In this document: positions 25,263 to 33,161 of the stretch, piece by piece
Layout of the letters: every line of letters begins with the position of its first letter
Numbering within the stretch: position 1 is the first letter of the stretch
Source: JAEZDP01 sp964430855
Lineage (GTDB): Bacteria; Acidobacteriota; Vicinamibacteria; Vicinamibacterales; Vicinamibacteraceae
DNA: 64,000 nt
Reading direction: 5' to 3'
Assembly (NCBI GenBank): GCA_964430855.1
Contig: CAYSHC010000007.1
Location: forward strand, 1-64,000
Notes under the pieces: model-generated
Database searches by the model: none
Seen by the model: only the letters and a program-made list of their open reading frames with translations
What the model was told of the DNA's origin: nothing
Made by a program: the position numbers and the translations under genes

Positions 25263-26453
25263 TCAGTCGCTCTGCCTGCGCTCGTACGCCGTGACGCCGT
25301 CGATGATCGTCTGCCGCACGCGGTACTGCGCGTCCAGCACGACGAGGTCGGCGATGGCGCCCGCCTCGATCACGCCGAGGTCCGGCAGCCGCAGCTCGCG
25401 CGCCGGCACCGTGGACGACATGAGCGCCGCCTCGATGGGCGTCATCCCGACGAGCGTGACGAGGTTCGCGAAGCCGCGGTCCATCGTCAGCGACGATCCC
25501 GAGAGCGTCCCGTCGTCGAGGAAGCAGGCGTCCCTGGTGACGGTGATGCGGCGGCCGCCAAGCATCACCTCCGACCCGACGGGCAGGCCCGAGCCGGCCG
25601 TGCCGTCGGTGATCGCCATGATGCGCGACGGGTGCTTGGCGCGGATGGCCGCGCGCATCGTCACCGGGTGGACGTGATAGCCGTCGCACACGATCTCCGC
25701 GGCCACGCGGTCGTCGTCGAGCACGGCCCCGACGAGCCCCGGCGCGCGGTGCGTGAAGGGCGGCATCCTGTTGAACAGGTGCGTGGCGTGCCGGGCGCCG
25801 GCCTCGATGCCCGCACGCGCCTGCTCGTAGGTCGCCCCCGAGTGCCCGAGCGACACGCGGTGCCCGTGCGCGACCAGCTCCTCGATGAGCGAGAGGGCCT
25901 CCGGCAGCTCGGGCGCGAGCGTGACGATGCCGACCGCCTCGCGGTGCGCCGCAATCACCTTGACGATGTCGTCGCCCGTGTAGTCGCCCGCGGTGCCCTC
26001 GACGCGCGCCGACGCGGGCGCGCGCGGCGGCACGCAGAGGCACGACAGCGGCTGTGCGCCCCGGTACTCGGGGTTGATGAAGTTGCTCTCGAGGTGCGCC
26101 GGCAGCACGCGCGCGCTTCCCGGCGCGGGCGCTTTCCTGGCCTCGAGCACCGCGCGAACCACCATCGTCAGGTCGTCCGGCGAGCAGGCGACGGTCGTCG
26201 GGCAGAACGACGTCACGCCGTACTTCGGCAGGTTCGCGGCAACGGCGCGCACCTTGTCGCCGGCCTCGAGCAGGTCGTGGCCGTCGACGCCGTGCACGTG
26301 GACGTCGATGAACCCCGGCACGACGAGGTGGCCGGCCAGCGGCCCGCCGGCGCTGCCCGGGCCCACGTCGGCGATGCGGCCGTTTTCGATGACGAGACGA
26401 CCGGGCGAGAGCACGCGGTCGGACAGGACGATGTCGACGCCGTCGAGAATCAT
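25263..26453 (-). CDS. nagA: N-acetylglucosamine-6-phosphate deacetylase
   Basis: A 396-residue amidohydrolase-fold enzyme that deacetylates GlcNAc-6-phosphate in amino-sugar catabolism and wall recycling. The metal site is visible: HVHG in GFIDVHVHGVDGHD, the HLE glutamate in LPAHLESNFIN, GHSGAT, ATHLFNRMPPFTHR, and the catalytic aspartate in AITDGTAGSG. The N- and C-terminal beta-sandwich strands flank the barrel (MILDGVDIVLSDRVL; GAIADLVVLDAQYRV). It has full length for the family. It is the second gene after the PIN-like protein (13-bp gap), which probably reflects chance co-direction. No nagB was found in the window. Confidence 0.93.
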   Translation of the reverse strand: MILDGVDIVLSDRVLSPGRLVIENGRIADVGPGSAGGPLAGHLVVPGFIDVHVHGVDGHDLLEAGDKVRAVAANLPKYGVTSFCPTTVACSPDDLTMVVRAVLEARKAPAPGSARVLPAHLESNFINPEYRGAQPLSCLCVPPRAPASARVEGTAGDYTGDDIVKVIAAHREAVGIVTLAPELPEALSLIEELVAHGHRVSLGHSGATYEQARAGIEAGARHATHLFNRMPPFTHRAPGLVGAVLDDDRVAAEIVCDGYHVHPVTMRAAIRAKHPSRIMAITDGTAGSGLPVGSEVMLGGRRITVTRDACFLDDGTLSGSSLTMDRGFANLVTLVGMTPIEAALMSSTVPARELRLPDLGVIEAGAIADLVVLDAQYRVRQTIIDGVTAYERRQSD

Positions 26454-26466
26454 GACGGCTATGAGT

Positions 26467-26898
26467 CTACGCGTAGTCGGTCCAGCCGGGGAACAGGTGG
26501 AGCTTGCGGCCGACGAGCGGCAGGCTCTCGAGCCCCGGCACGCGATCGCCGAGGCGCAGCAGCGCGTCGAGGTCCGACAGCAGCCGCGCGAGCGCCCGTG
26601 CGTCGGGCGCCGTGAACACGACGACGCCGCCGCTCAGCGACGTCGGGAAGCGCGACTCGTCGAAGTAGTCGTGGTCGAACGTGATGAGCGTGCGACGCAG
26701 CTCGCGCGCGCGCCGGTAGTGCTCCACGTCGCTGGCGCGGCGCCAGCGCGGTTCCTCGAGCACGTGGGTCACGTCCCAGTCGAGCCGGTCGCGCGCGTCG
26801 CGGACCGCCGGCGCGGGCACGTTCGCGTCGGCATAGACCATCGGACGGGTGCGCTCGCGGGGGCGCAGGGCTTCGAGGGCGGAGCTGAGCGAGTCCAT
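26467..26898 (-). CDS. DUF5615-like PIN-fold protein
   Basis: A 143-residue protein whose core, MVYADANVPAPAVRDARDRLDWDV and LITFDHDYFDESRFP, matches the DUF5615/Mut7-C-like PIN family. Asp residues in YADAN and TFDHDY are the likely metal ligands of a ribonuclease-type site. Relatives are often toxins paired with a DUF433 antitoxin, but no such partner gene is present on either side. GGGAG six bases upstream supports ATG at 26898 over the longer frame. An alternative is a solitary housekeeping nuclease. Activity is inferred from fold only. Confidence 0.75.
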   Translation of the reverse strand: MDSLSSALEALRPRERTRPMVYADANVPAPAVRDARDRLDWDVTHVLEEPRWRRASDVEHYRRARELRRTLITFDHDYFDESRFPTSLSGGVVVFTAPDARALARLLSDLDALLRLGDRVPGLESLPLVGRKLHLFPGWTDYA

Positions 26899-27100
26899 CG
26901 CGTCTCCCGTGAGATGCGGGCGTGTCGCGGCGGGCCAGCAACGCCTGGCTCGTGCGGCGTCGCGGTGCCGCCACACAGCTTACCGCGCCCGCGCCCTGCG
27001 GCGCGGAGGCCAGACGGTCGTGCTACGCTCGACTCGTCTTGCCACCCGCGTACGTTCCCGGCGCGTTGGTCGCCGGCGTCCACGCCACCGACCTGTTGCC

Positions 27101-27811
27101 GTGCCCGACGCGCTGACCCTGACCGTTACCGACATCACCGTCGAAACTCCGCACACGCGCCGGCTGCACGTGGCGCTTGGCGACACGCCGTTTGCCTACC
27201 GCGCCGGCCAGGGGGTGGCCCTCGGCCTGCACGGCCAGCCCGAGCGGCGCCCGTACTCGATCGCCTGCGCGCCGGAAGTGGCCGAGGCGACGGGCCAGCT
27301 CGAGTTCCTCCTGCGGGTGGATGCCACGGGCCGTCCCGGGCTGCACCTCGACGGCGTGGCACCCGGTGCCCGCGTGGATGTGGAGGGGCCATTCGGATCG
27401 CTGACGCTGCCCGACCCGCTGCCGGACGATCCGCTGGTGTTCATCGCGGGCGGCACGGGCATCACGCCGCTGCGCGCAATGATGCAGGCCGCGCGTCTCG
27501 CGGGCCACACGCAGCCGAAGCCGCTCGTCTATTCGGTGCGCGCCGCCGAGGACGTGGCCTACGCGGACGAGTGGCGGGCGTGGGCCACCGAGGGGCACGG
27601 CGACGTCTTCCTGACCGTGACGCGACCGCCGGGCTGGCGGCCGGGCACCACGCTGCACCGGCTGTCGGTCGAGACGCTGGAGGCGCTCGTCAGGGCCTAC
27701 CCGGACGCGTGGTACTTCGTGTGCGGCCCGCCGGCCTTCGTCGACGACGTCGGCAAGGCGCTGTCGCACGCGGGCGTGCGCGCCACGCGCATCCTGCGCG
27801 AGGGCTGGTAA
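27101..27811 (+). CDS. Ferredoxin-NAD(P)H reductase-like flavoprotein
   Basis: A 236-residue oxidoreductase of the FNR superfamily. FAD-binding RPYSIACAP sits in the N-terminal barrel, the NAD(P)H pyrophosphate loop reads AGGTGITPLRAMMQ, and the C-terminal CGPPAFVDDV motif closes the nicotinamide domain. No [2Fe-2S] cysteines are present, so the electron partner must be separate. The GTG at 27101 begins VPDALTLTVTDITVET, the usual first strand; the upstream open frame has no conserved content. It is a single gene between divergent and convergent neighbours. The physiological partner cannot be told. Confidence 0.85.
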   Translation: MPDALTLTVTDITVETPHTRRLHVALGDTPFAYRAGQGVALGLHGQPERRPYSIACAPEVAEATGQLEFLLRVDATGRPGLHLDGVAPGARVDVEGPFGSLTLPDPLPDDPLVFIAGGTGITPLRAMMQAARLAGHTQPKPLVYSVRAAEDVAYADEWRAWATEGHGDVFLTVTRPPGWRPGTTLHRLSVETLEALVRAYPDAWYFVCGPPAFVDDVGKALSHAGVRATRILREGW

Positions 27812-27826
27812 GCGCCGACGCGCGCG

Positions 27827-28147
27827 TCAGCTGCCGACCTTGAGGGCAGCCCGTACGTCGCGCACGCCGCCGATGGATTTGGCCACCTCCACCGCGCGCG
27901 ACACCTGCGGCTCCGATGGCACCGCGCCCGAGAGCGTGACGACGCCATTCTGCGACACGACCTGGATGTCGAGCGCCTTCAGCTCGGGCTCGTTGAGCAG
28001 CGCCGTCTTCACGCGCGTCGCGATCGTCGCATCGTCGAGGTTGGCCGTCTGCGTGGACGTGCGCATGCCGCCCGTGCTCTTGCAGGCGATGGGCCCGCCT
28101 GCGACGAGCCCGGCCACGAGCATCAGGGAAAGGATCCGTCTGGTCAT
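27827..28147 (-). CDS. BON-domain lipoprotein
   Basis: A 106-residue envelope protein. The signal peptide MTRRILSLMLVAGLVAGG ends in PIAC, a lipobox-like site, so it is probably lipidated. One BON domain follows (ATIATRVKTALLNEPELKALDIQVVSQNGVVTLSGAVPSEPQ, listed across its strand-helix-strand core). BON proteins bind phospholipid surfaces and help outer-membrane stability. GGAGG six bases ahead fixes the ATG at 28147. It is 42 bp downstream of fabI on the same strand and may be co-transcribed. A larger BON protein is encoded at 44689-45618. Confidence 0.87.
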   Translation of the reverse strand: MTRRILSLMLVAGLVAGGPIACKSTGGMRTSTQTANLDDATIATRVKTALLNEPELKALDIQVVSQNGVVTLSGAVPSEPQVSRAVEVAKSIGGVRDVRAALKVGS

Positions 28148-28189
28148 CTGCCGCCTCCGTCGCGCGTCCGGCATGCGCACCGTGCGGTG

Positions 28190-28966
28190 CTACATGCCCA
28201 TCACGCTGTAACCGCCGTCCACCATGATGACGTCGCCGGTGATGCCGCGGCCGGCATGGCTCAGCAGGAAGAGCGCCGCGTCGGCCACGTCCGACGACTC
28301 GACGTTGCGGCGAAGCGGCGCGCGCTCGCGATACACCTGCAGGATGCCCGAGAAGCCCGAGATGCCGGACGCGGCGAGCGTCTTCACCGGGCCTGCCGAG
28401 ATGGCGTTGACGCGGATGTTCTGCGGGCCGAGATCGGCGGCCAGGTAGCGCACCGTCGCCTCGAGCGCGGCCTTGGCGACGCCCATCACGTTGTAGTTGG
28501 GGAAGACGCGCTCGGAGCCGAGATAGGTCAGCGTCACGATGCTGCCGCCGCCGCGGTTGGCCAGGAGCGGCTGCGTCCCGCGCGCCAGCGCGACCAGCGA
28601 GTACGCGCTGATGTCGAGCGCCGTGCGGAAGGCGTCGCGCGACGTCTCGACGAAGGGCGCCGAAAGCGCCTCGCGCGGGGCGAACGCCGCGCCGTGCACC
28701 ACGAAGTCGAGCCCGCCCGCCTGCGCCTGGATGGCCGAGCAAAGCGCCTCGATGTCCTCGTCGCGGGCCACGTCACACGGCAGCAGGAGCGGCGCCGGAT
28801 CGAGCGTGGCAGCCAGTTCCTCGACGTTCTCCCTCAGCCGCTCGTTCTGGTACGTGAGGATCAGGCGGGCGCCCTTCGCCGCCGCCGCCTGGGCGATGCC
28901 CCAGGCGAGCGACCGCTTGTTGGCCACGCCCACGATGAGACCGGTGCGTCCGGCGACATCCGACAT
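28190..28966 (-). CDS. fabI: Enoyl-[acyl-carrier-protein] reductase FabI
   Basis: A 258-residue short-chain dehydrogenase-type enzyme that performs the last reductive step of fatty-acid elongation with NADH. The N-terminal loop GLIVGVANKRSLAWGIAQ is diagnostic. The catalytic residues align with E. coli FabI: Y148 in TYLGSERVFPNY, Y158 and K165 in NYNVMGVAK. GPVKTLAASGISGF is the flexible substrate loop. A TATACT hexamer about 70 bp upstream (29036-29041, minus strand) is a plausible -10 element. The gene stands between an unknown Arg-tailed protein gene and the BON lipoprotein gene. Confidence 0.95.
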   Translation of the reverse strand: MSDVAGRTGLIVGVANKRSLAWGIAQAAAAKGARLILTYQNERLRENVEELAATLDPAPLLLPCDVARDEDIEALCSAIQAQAGGLDFVVHGAAFAPREALSAPFVETSRDAFRTALDISAYSLVALARGTQPLLANRGGGSIVTLTYLGSERVFPNYNVMGVAKAALEATVRYLAADLGPQNIRVNAISAGPVKTLAASGISGFSGILQVYRERAPLRRNVESSDVADAALFLLSHAGRGITGDVIMVDGGYSVMGM

Positions 28967-29069
28967 GTTCGTGCAGCCTCGTGACGCCGACGTGCGCGCC
29001 GGACGTGATGCCCGCCGCGGTCTGCGCCGTGCCGCAGTATAAGGGGGCCGGTCGGCCCGAGGGTGATGG

Positions 29070-29774
29070 CTAGCGGCGTCGACGACGGCGCGAGGGCTTG
29101 CGCTCGCTCGGGCGCCCGTTGGGCTGGACCGGCGCCTTCGGGTGGCCGTTGCCGTACGGCGAGTAGCCGACATTGCCGTCGACCGGCCGCTGGCGATGGC
29201 CGCGACGGCCCTGCGCGTGGCGCGACACGTGCCACAGCGTGAACTCGGCCGGCTTGCGCTCGGGCACCTGGCCCTCGAGGCGTGGCAGCGTCGCACGGAT
29301 CAGCTGATGGCGGTGCACCGGCTCCTCGCGCGGCGTGTCGTCGTCGTGCGCCGGGGCCGCGGCGACGGGCGCCGGGTCGGGCTCGGCGACGGCAGCGGGC
29401 GGCTCCGCGGCGGCCGACGGCGCGACGCGCGCGCCGGCGACGGGCCGCGCGGGCGGCGACGCGACGACGGGCGCGACCGGTGCCGCGACGGGCGGCACGG
29501 GGACACCCGGCAGCGGGAGGTCCGCCGGCAGTGGCGCGTCCTTGCCGGTGAGGTTGTCGAGGACCTGCTTGTAGAGCACCTCCGGCGCGTCGGCCTTCTT
29601 CCGGCGCGTCGGCACACGACCGTGCTTGTACGGATGTTCCGTATCGCAGGTGGTGCAGCGGGTCTGACGAACCTCGTCGCCGACAATGGCGACGATCACA
29701 TGATTTGAAAGGCGCTTTTCGCGTGGACAGTAATCGTCCAGCACATCACCCAGCCGAAGCCGGCGCTCTTGCAT
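29070..29774 (-). CDS. Zinc-ribbon-like protein with Pro/Ala-rich linker and poly-Arg tail
   Basis: A 234-residue protein of no known family. Residues 1-65 form a compact domain with RQTRCTTCDTEHPYKHG, a CxxC plus histidines that could bind zinc. Residues ~75-150 are low-complexity Pro/Ala/Val repeats. The C-terminus is strongly basic (GRRGHRQRP, RPSERKPSRRRRRR). Together this suggests a nucleic-acid- or ribosome-associated protein, but that is inference. It has no signal peptide. It lies 106 bp downstream of argH on the same strand. The long compositional bias makes it easy to miss, yet the N-terminal domain reads like real coding sequence. Confidence 0.72.
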   Translation of the reverse strand: MQERRLRLGDVLDDYCPREKRLSNHVIVAIVGDEVRQTRCTTCDTEHPYKHGRVPTRRKKADAPEVLYKQVLDNLTGKDAPLPADLPLPGVPVPPVAAPVAPVVASPPARPVAGARVAPSAAAEPPAAVAEPDPAPVAAAPAHDDDTPREEPVHRHQLIRATLPRLEGQVPERKPAEFTLWHVSRHAQGRRGHRQRPVDGNVGYSPYGNGHPKAPVQPNGRPSERKPSRRRRRR

Positions 29775-29880
29775 TAACAGCCCCCGGAGTGTACGTGGCG
29801 GCGGGAAGTCGACTCCGTTCGAATGAACCGAAGAGGTCGATGGATGATAGCACAGGACGGGGCCGCCGATCGACAGGAAG

Positions 29881-31269
29881 TCAAGCCCTGTCGGCGTTTC
29901 GGCCGGTCACCCAGTCGCGCAGCTCCGTGATTCGCGCGGCGACGGCGCCCGGCGCCGTGCTCTGCGGCGTCCGCCTCGCCTCGATCGAGGCCCGCGGGGT
30001 GATCGCCTCCTTCACGTCCTCGCCGAAGAGCGGCGAGAAGGCCTGCCAGCCCGCCAGGTCGAGGTCGGCAAAGTCCTGCCCGCGCTCGAGCAGCGCGCGC
30101 ACCATGCCGCCCACCAGCTCGTGGGCGGAGCGGAACGGTAAGCCCTTGCGCACGAGATAATCGGCGACGTCGGTGGCGAGCATGAGCCCCGACGCCGCAC
30201 GCCGTGTCACGTCGCGCCGGACGCGCAGCGTGCGCACGACGGCGGTGCACGACAGCAGGCTGCCGGCGAGCGTGTCCTCGGTGTCGAAGACCGCTTCCTT
30301 GTCTTCCTGCAGATCCTTGTTGTAGCCGGACGGCAGGCCCTTCATCGTGACGAGCCAGCCGGTCTGCGTCCCGATGACGCGTCCCGCCTTGCCCCGCACG
30401 AGCTCCATCGGATCGGGATTCTTCTTCTGCGGCATCAGGCTGCTGCCCGTCGTCACCGCGTCGTCGAGCTCGAAGAAGCCGAACTCCTCCGAGCCGTAGA
30501 TGATGACGTCCTCGGCCAGCCGGCTGACGTGGACCATCGTGAGCGCGGCGGCGTGCAGGAAGGCGGCCACGAAGTCGCGGTCGGCCACCGCGTCGATGCT
30601 GTTGCGCACCACGCGCGAGAACCCGAGCGTCTCGCGCAGGAACTCGACGTCGATGGGGAACGAGTTGCCGGCGATGGCGCCCGACCCGAGCGTCAGCGCG
30701 TCGGCCTCGTCGTAGACGACGTCGAAGCGATCGCAGGCGCGGGCAAACGCCGACGCGTGCGCGAGCCAGTAGTGCGCCTCGAGCACGGGCTGCGCGCGGC
30801 GCAGGTGGGTGTAGGCCGGCATCGGTGCGTCGCCGGCGTCGGCGGCCTGCGCCAGCAGCGCCTCGACGAGCTCGACGAGCGACTGCTGCACCGCGCGCAC
30901 GGAACGCCGCAGGTAGAGGCGCAGGTCGAGCGCCACCTGCTCGTTGCGCGAGCGTCCCGTGTGGAGGCGCTTGCCGGCGTCGCCGACACGCGCCACGAGC
31001 TCCCGCTCGACAAACGAGTGCACGTCCTCGTCGTCGCCGGCTACCCAGGCCGGGTCGCGCGCGGCCTGCGCCAGCATGTCGGCAAGCGCGGCGTCGATGG
31101 CCTCGCGCTCGTCCGCGCTGAGCACGCCGGCGCGCTGCAGCGCCTGCGCCCACGCGCGGCTGCCCTCGACGTCGACCTCGAACAGCCGCCTGTCGAAGGC
31201 AAACGACGAACCGAACTCGAACACCGCCTTGTCAGGCGCACCAGCGAATCGACCGGACCAGAGAGCCAT
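29881..31269 (-). CDS. argH: Argininosuccinate lyase
   Basis: A 462-residue fumarase-superfamily enzyme that splits argininosuccinate to arginine and fumarate. It begins MALWSGRF and shows HTGRSRNEQVALDLRLYLR, the TH histidine in MPAYTHLRRAQP, and the mobile signature loop GSSLMPQKKNPD, all conserved. A GTG start two codons earlier (31275) is possible; ATG at 31269 fits the family. It is the third gene of the leftward argR/ArgG-like/argH run. It is separated from the ArgG-like gene by repeats and an assembly gap, so the true spacing is unknown. Confidence 0.95.
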   Translation of the reverse strand: MALWSGRFAGAPDKAVFEFGSSFAFDRRLFEVDVEGSRAWAQALQRAGVLSADEREAIDAALADMLAQAARDPAWVAGDDEDVHSFVERELVARVGDAGKRLHTGRSRNEQVALDLRLYLRRSVRAVQQSLVELVEALLAQAADAGDAPMPAYTHLRRAQPVLEAHYWLAHASAFARACDRFDVVYDEADALTLGSGAIAGNSFPIDVEFLRETLGFSRVVRNSIDAVADRDFVAAFLHAAALTMVHVSRLAEDVIIYGSEEFGFFELDDAVTTGSSLMPQKKNPDPMELVRGKAGRVIGTQTGWLVTMKGLPSGYNKDLQEDKEAVFDTEDTLAGSLLSCTAVVRTLRVRRDVTRRAASGLMLATDVADYLVRKGLPFRSAHELVGGMVRALLERGQDFADLDLAGWQAFSPLFGEDVKEAITPRASIEARRTPQSTAPGAVAARITELRDWVTGRNADRA

Positions 31270-31382
31270 AGGCACCGACAGTGTAGGACACGCACGTGGA
31301 CGGCTCGGAGCGGAACCCGGTTCGCGCGTGGGGACGGCCCGAAGAAGCGGAGCGAGGATGGATCGCGAGGAGTGGCGGTGAG

Positions 31383-31545
31383 GACGGCTCGGAGAGCGGG
31401 TGANNNNNNNNNNNNNNNNNNNNNNNNNNNNNNNNNNNNNNNNNNNNNNNNNNNNNNNNNNNNNNNNNNNNNNNNNNNNNNNNNNNNNNNNNNNNNNNNN
31501 NNNGACGGCTCGGAGAGCGGGTGAGGACGGCTCGGAGAGCCGTCC
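31383..31545 (+). repeat. 22-bp tandem repeat with a terminal palindrome, interrupted by the N gap
   Basis: A copy beginning GACGGCTCGGAGAGCGGGT ends at the gap (31383-31403). Another full copy (31504-31525) and a final variant (31526-31544) follow it. The final copy forms a perfect hairpin, GGACGGCTC-GGA-GAGCCGTCC (31525-31545). A diverged fragment occurs near 31299. The array likely caused the assembly break and probably has more units than shown. Confidence 0.8.
31404..31503. other. Assembly gap (100 N)
   Basis: Exactly 100 N, a scaffold placeholder whose real length is unknown. The same 22-bp repeat flanks both sides. Confidence 0.99.
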
Positions 31546-32574
31546 CTACCGATGGCGGAGGATGACCTGGCAGGCGCCCTTGAACAGCTGGAGGCGCACC
31601 GTGGCCGTCGCGTCGCGGAGCGCGCGGTCGGCGAGCGCGTCGATCGACTCGCGCGTGAGCGAGAACCAGTCGCCGCCGCGCAGCAGGTCGACGTACGACT
31701 CGGCCAGGCGCCGCCGCAGCTTGCGCAGCGGCCACGGCAGCGTGAGCGCCTCCAGCTCGCGCAGCGCGAGCTGGAGCACCGTGGCCGCGGGCGCCTCGGC
31801 CACCTCGCGGCGGACGCCGTCGCCCTCGGGCACCATCACGTCCACACGCCCGACGCCGTGCGCCGCGGCGATCGTCTCGAGGCTGTCGAGCAGCTCCACG
31901 AGCGGGAGGCTGACGCCGTTGATGGCACGCGGGTACCCGCCCTCGAAGCCGATGTCCACGTGGGCGGGCGTGTCGGGACACGCGACAACCGGCCGGGTGC
32001 GCGCGAAGGCCTCGTCGGGCACCGGCAGCGACACGACCGACGGCGCGGCGAGCGACCGGCCCCACACGGTCGCGCGGACGTGCCCGCCACGCGCGGCCGG
32101 GTCTACCTGGAGCGCCGCGGCCGCTTCCTCGAGGGCCGCGGCGGGCAGCGTCGTCACCGACGGTCGGACGGGGATCTCGGAGAGCGATGCGCAGAGCGCA
32201 CGCATGCGCGCGGCCGCAGCGCCGCGCCCGCCATGCGCGAGCGACGCCGCCTGCTCCATCGCCGCCACCTTCGTCACCGCGCGCGCCACGCACGGCAGCG
32301 CCAGCACGGCCGCGTGCGGGTCGCCGTCGAACCCGACGGCGCCGGCCCGGAGCGCCGGGATGGCGTACTGCACGGCGAAGGCCTCGCGCTCGTCGAGAAC
32401 GTGGGCGCGCACGGCCCCGGCCTCGAGCGCACGCTCGCGCACGCCGAGCAGGCTCTCGCCCTGCCCGACGTCCACGGTCACCGTCACGACCTCGGCCTCG
32501 CGCGCCAGCACGTGAATGGCCAGCAGCGTGTCGGCATCGCCGGCATGCGCCAGCACCACGCGTTCCCTGTTCAT
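31546..32574 (-). CDS. Divergent argininosuccinate synthase-like protein lacking ATP-site motifs
   Basis: A 342-residue protein colinear with ArgG (usually ~400 residues). TVDVGQGESLLGVRERALEAGA, VWGRSL, GFEGGYPRAINGV, HGVGRVDVMVPEGDGVRREV and EAPAATVLQLALRELEALTL match the ArgG fold. The PP-loop SGGLDTS is AGDADTL (residues 11-17), and the HGxTGKGNDQ region is AHGGRGAAAARM, so ATP, citrulline and aspartate sites look destroyed. The frame is intact, which argues for a pseudoenzyme over a dead gene. It follows argR by one base and precedes argH. It may be regulatory, a subunit, or a relic; a functional argG should exist elsewhere. Confidence 0.78.
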   Translation of the reverse strand: MNRERVVLAHAGDADTLLAIHVLAREAEVVTVTVDVGQGESLLGVRERALEAGAVRAHVLDEREAFAVQYAIPALRAGAVGFDGDPHAAVLALPCVARAVTKVAAMEQAASLAHGGRGAAAARMRALCASLSEIPVRPSVTTLPAAALEEAAAALQVDPAARGGHVRATVWGRSLAAPSVVSLPVPDEAFARTRPVVACPDTPAHVDIGFEGGYPRAINGVSLPLVELLDSLETIAAAHGVGRVDVMVPEGDGVRREVAEAPAATVLQLALRELEALTLPWPLRKLRRRLAESYVDLLRGGDWFSLTRESIDALADRALRDATATVRLQLFKGACQVILRHR

Positions 32575-32575
32575 G

Positions 32576-33037
32576 TCACTCCGTCGGCGTGCGCCAGGCC
32601 TGCAGGCGCGCCAGGAAGGTCGCGGCCTGCGCCGCGCTGCGGCAAATCACCAGCACGGTGTCGTCGCCGGCCAGCGTGCCGGCCACCTCGGCCGCGGGCA
32701 CGCGGTCGATGGCCAGCGCCAGCATCTGGGCCTGCCCCGCGTCGGTCCGCAGGACGAGCAGCTGCTCGACCTGCTCGGCGTGCACGAGAAATTCCGCCAC
32801 CCGCCGCTGCAGCGCCGGCAGCGCGTCGGACCGGTCCTGCGCGGCCCCGCCGTCGGGCCGCTGGTAGCCGCCGTCGGCGGCGCGCTTGACGAGGCCCAGT
32901 TCCTTCAGGTCGCGCGACAGCGTACCCTGAGTGACGTCGATCTGCCGCTCCCGCAGCAGCCGACGCAGCTGTTCCTGGCTGGTGATGCTCTCCTGCTCGA
33001 TCAGCTCCAGGATGACGCGATGCCTGCGCTCTTTCAT
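32576..33037 (-). CDS. argR: Arginine repressor
   Basis: A 153-residue ArgR/AhrC protein. The winged-helix N-terminus (MKERRHRVILELIEQESITSQEQLRRLL, DVTQGTLSRDLKELGLVK) carries the canonical SR-containing recognition helix. The C-terminal oligomerisation and arginine-binding half contains MLALAIDRVPAAEVAGTLAGDDTVLVIC, close to the GTIAGDDT signature. Hexamers bound to arginine would repress the cluster. It is divergent from argC over a 124-bp region holding a promoter and ARG box. ATG at 33037 is preferred over a start ten codons upstream. Confidence 0.94.
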   Translation of the reverse strand: MKERRHRVILELIEQESITSQEQLRRLLRERQIDVTQGTLSRDLKELGLVKRAADGGYQRPDGGAAQDRSDALPALQRRVAEFLVHAEQVEQLLVLRTDAGQAQMLALAIDRVPAAEVAGTLAGDDTVLVICRSAAQAATFLARLQAWRTPTE

Positions 33038-33100
33038 GCGTATGCAGCCGGACGCATAATCTATCACGCCGCTCCGGCCGCCATAGCCTGAAAATTCTAC

Positions 33101-33129
33101 TTGAAAGGTCGCGCGACGCGTTGCATAAT
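33101..33129 (+). promoter_or_regulatory. Predicted sigma70 promoter of the argCBD operon
   Basis: TTGAAA (33101-33106), a 17-bp spacer and CATAAT (33124-33129) give a strong promoter with start near 33136, 26 bases before the argC ATG. Confidence 0.65.
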
Positions 33130-33141
33130 CGCCTTTTCGCT

Positions 33142-33159
33142 TTGGAATAAGTATTCAGA
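33142..33159 (+). promoter_or_regulatory. ARG box (ArgR operator) at the argC leader
   Basis: TTGGAATAAGTATTCAGA matches the known 18-bp ArgR consensus TNTGAATWWWWATTCANW at 16 of 18 positions. It lies just downstream of the predicted start site and ends two bases before the argC ATG. Bound repressor would block initiation or early elongation. No clear second box at the usual 3-bp spacing was found. Confidence 0.7.
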
Positions 33160-33161
33160 CG

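Noticed and set aside
26467..26898. Toxin-antitoxin module
   Set aside because: The PIN-like protein has no DUF433-type or other antitoxin partner beside it.
33121..33138. A second ARG box 3 bp upstream of the good one
   Set aside because: TTGCATAATCGCCTTTTC matches the consensus poorly; the bases are better explained by the -10 element.
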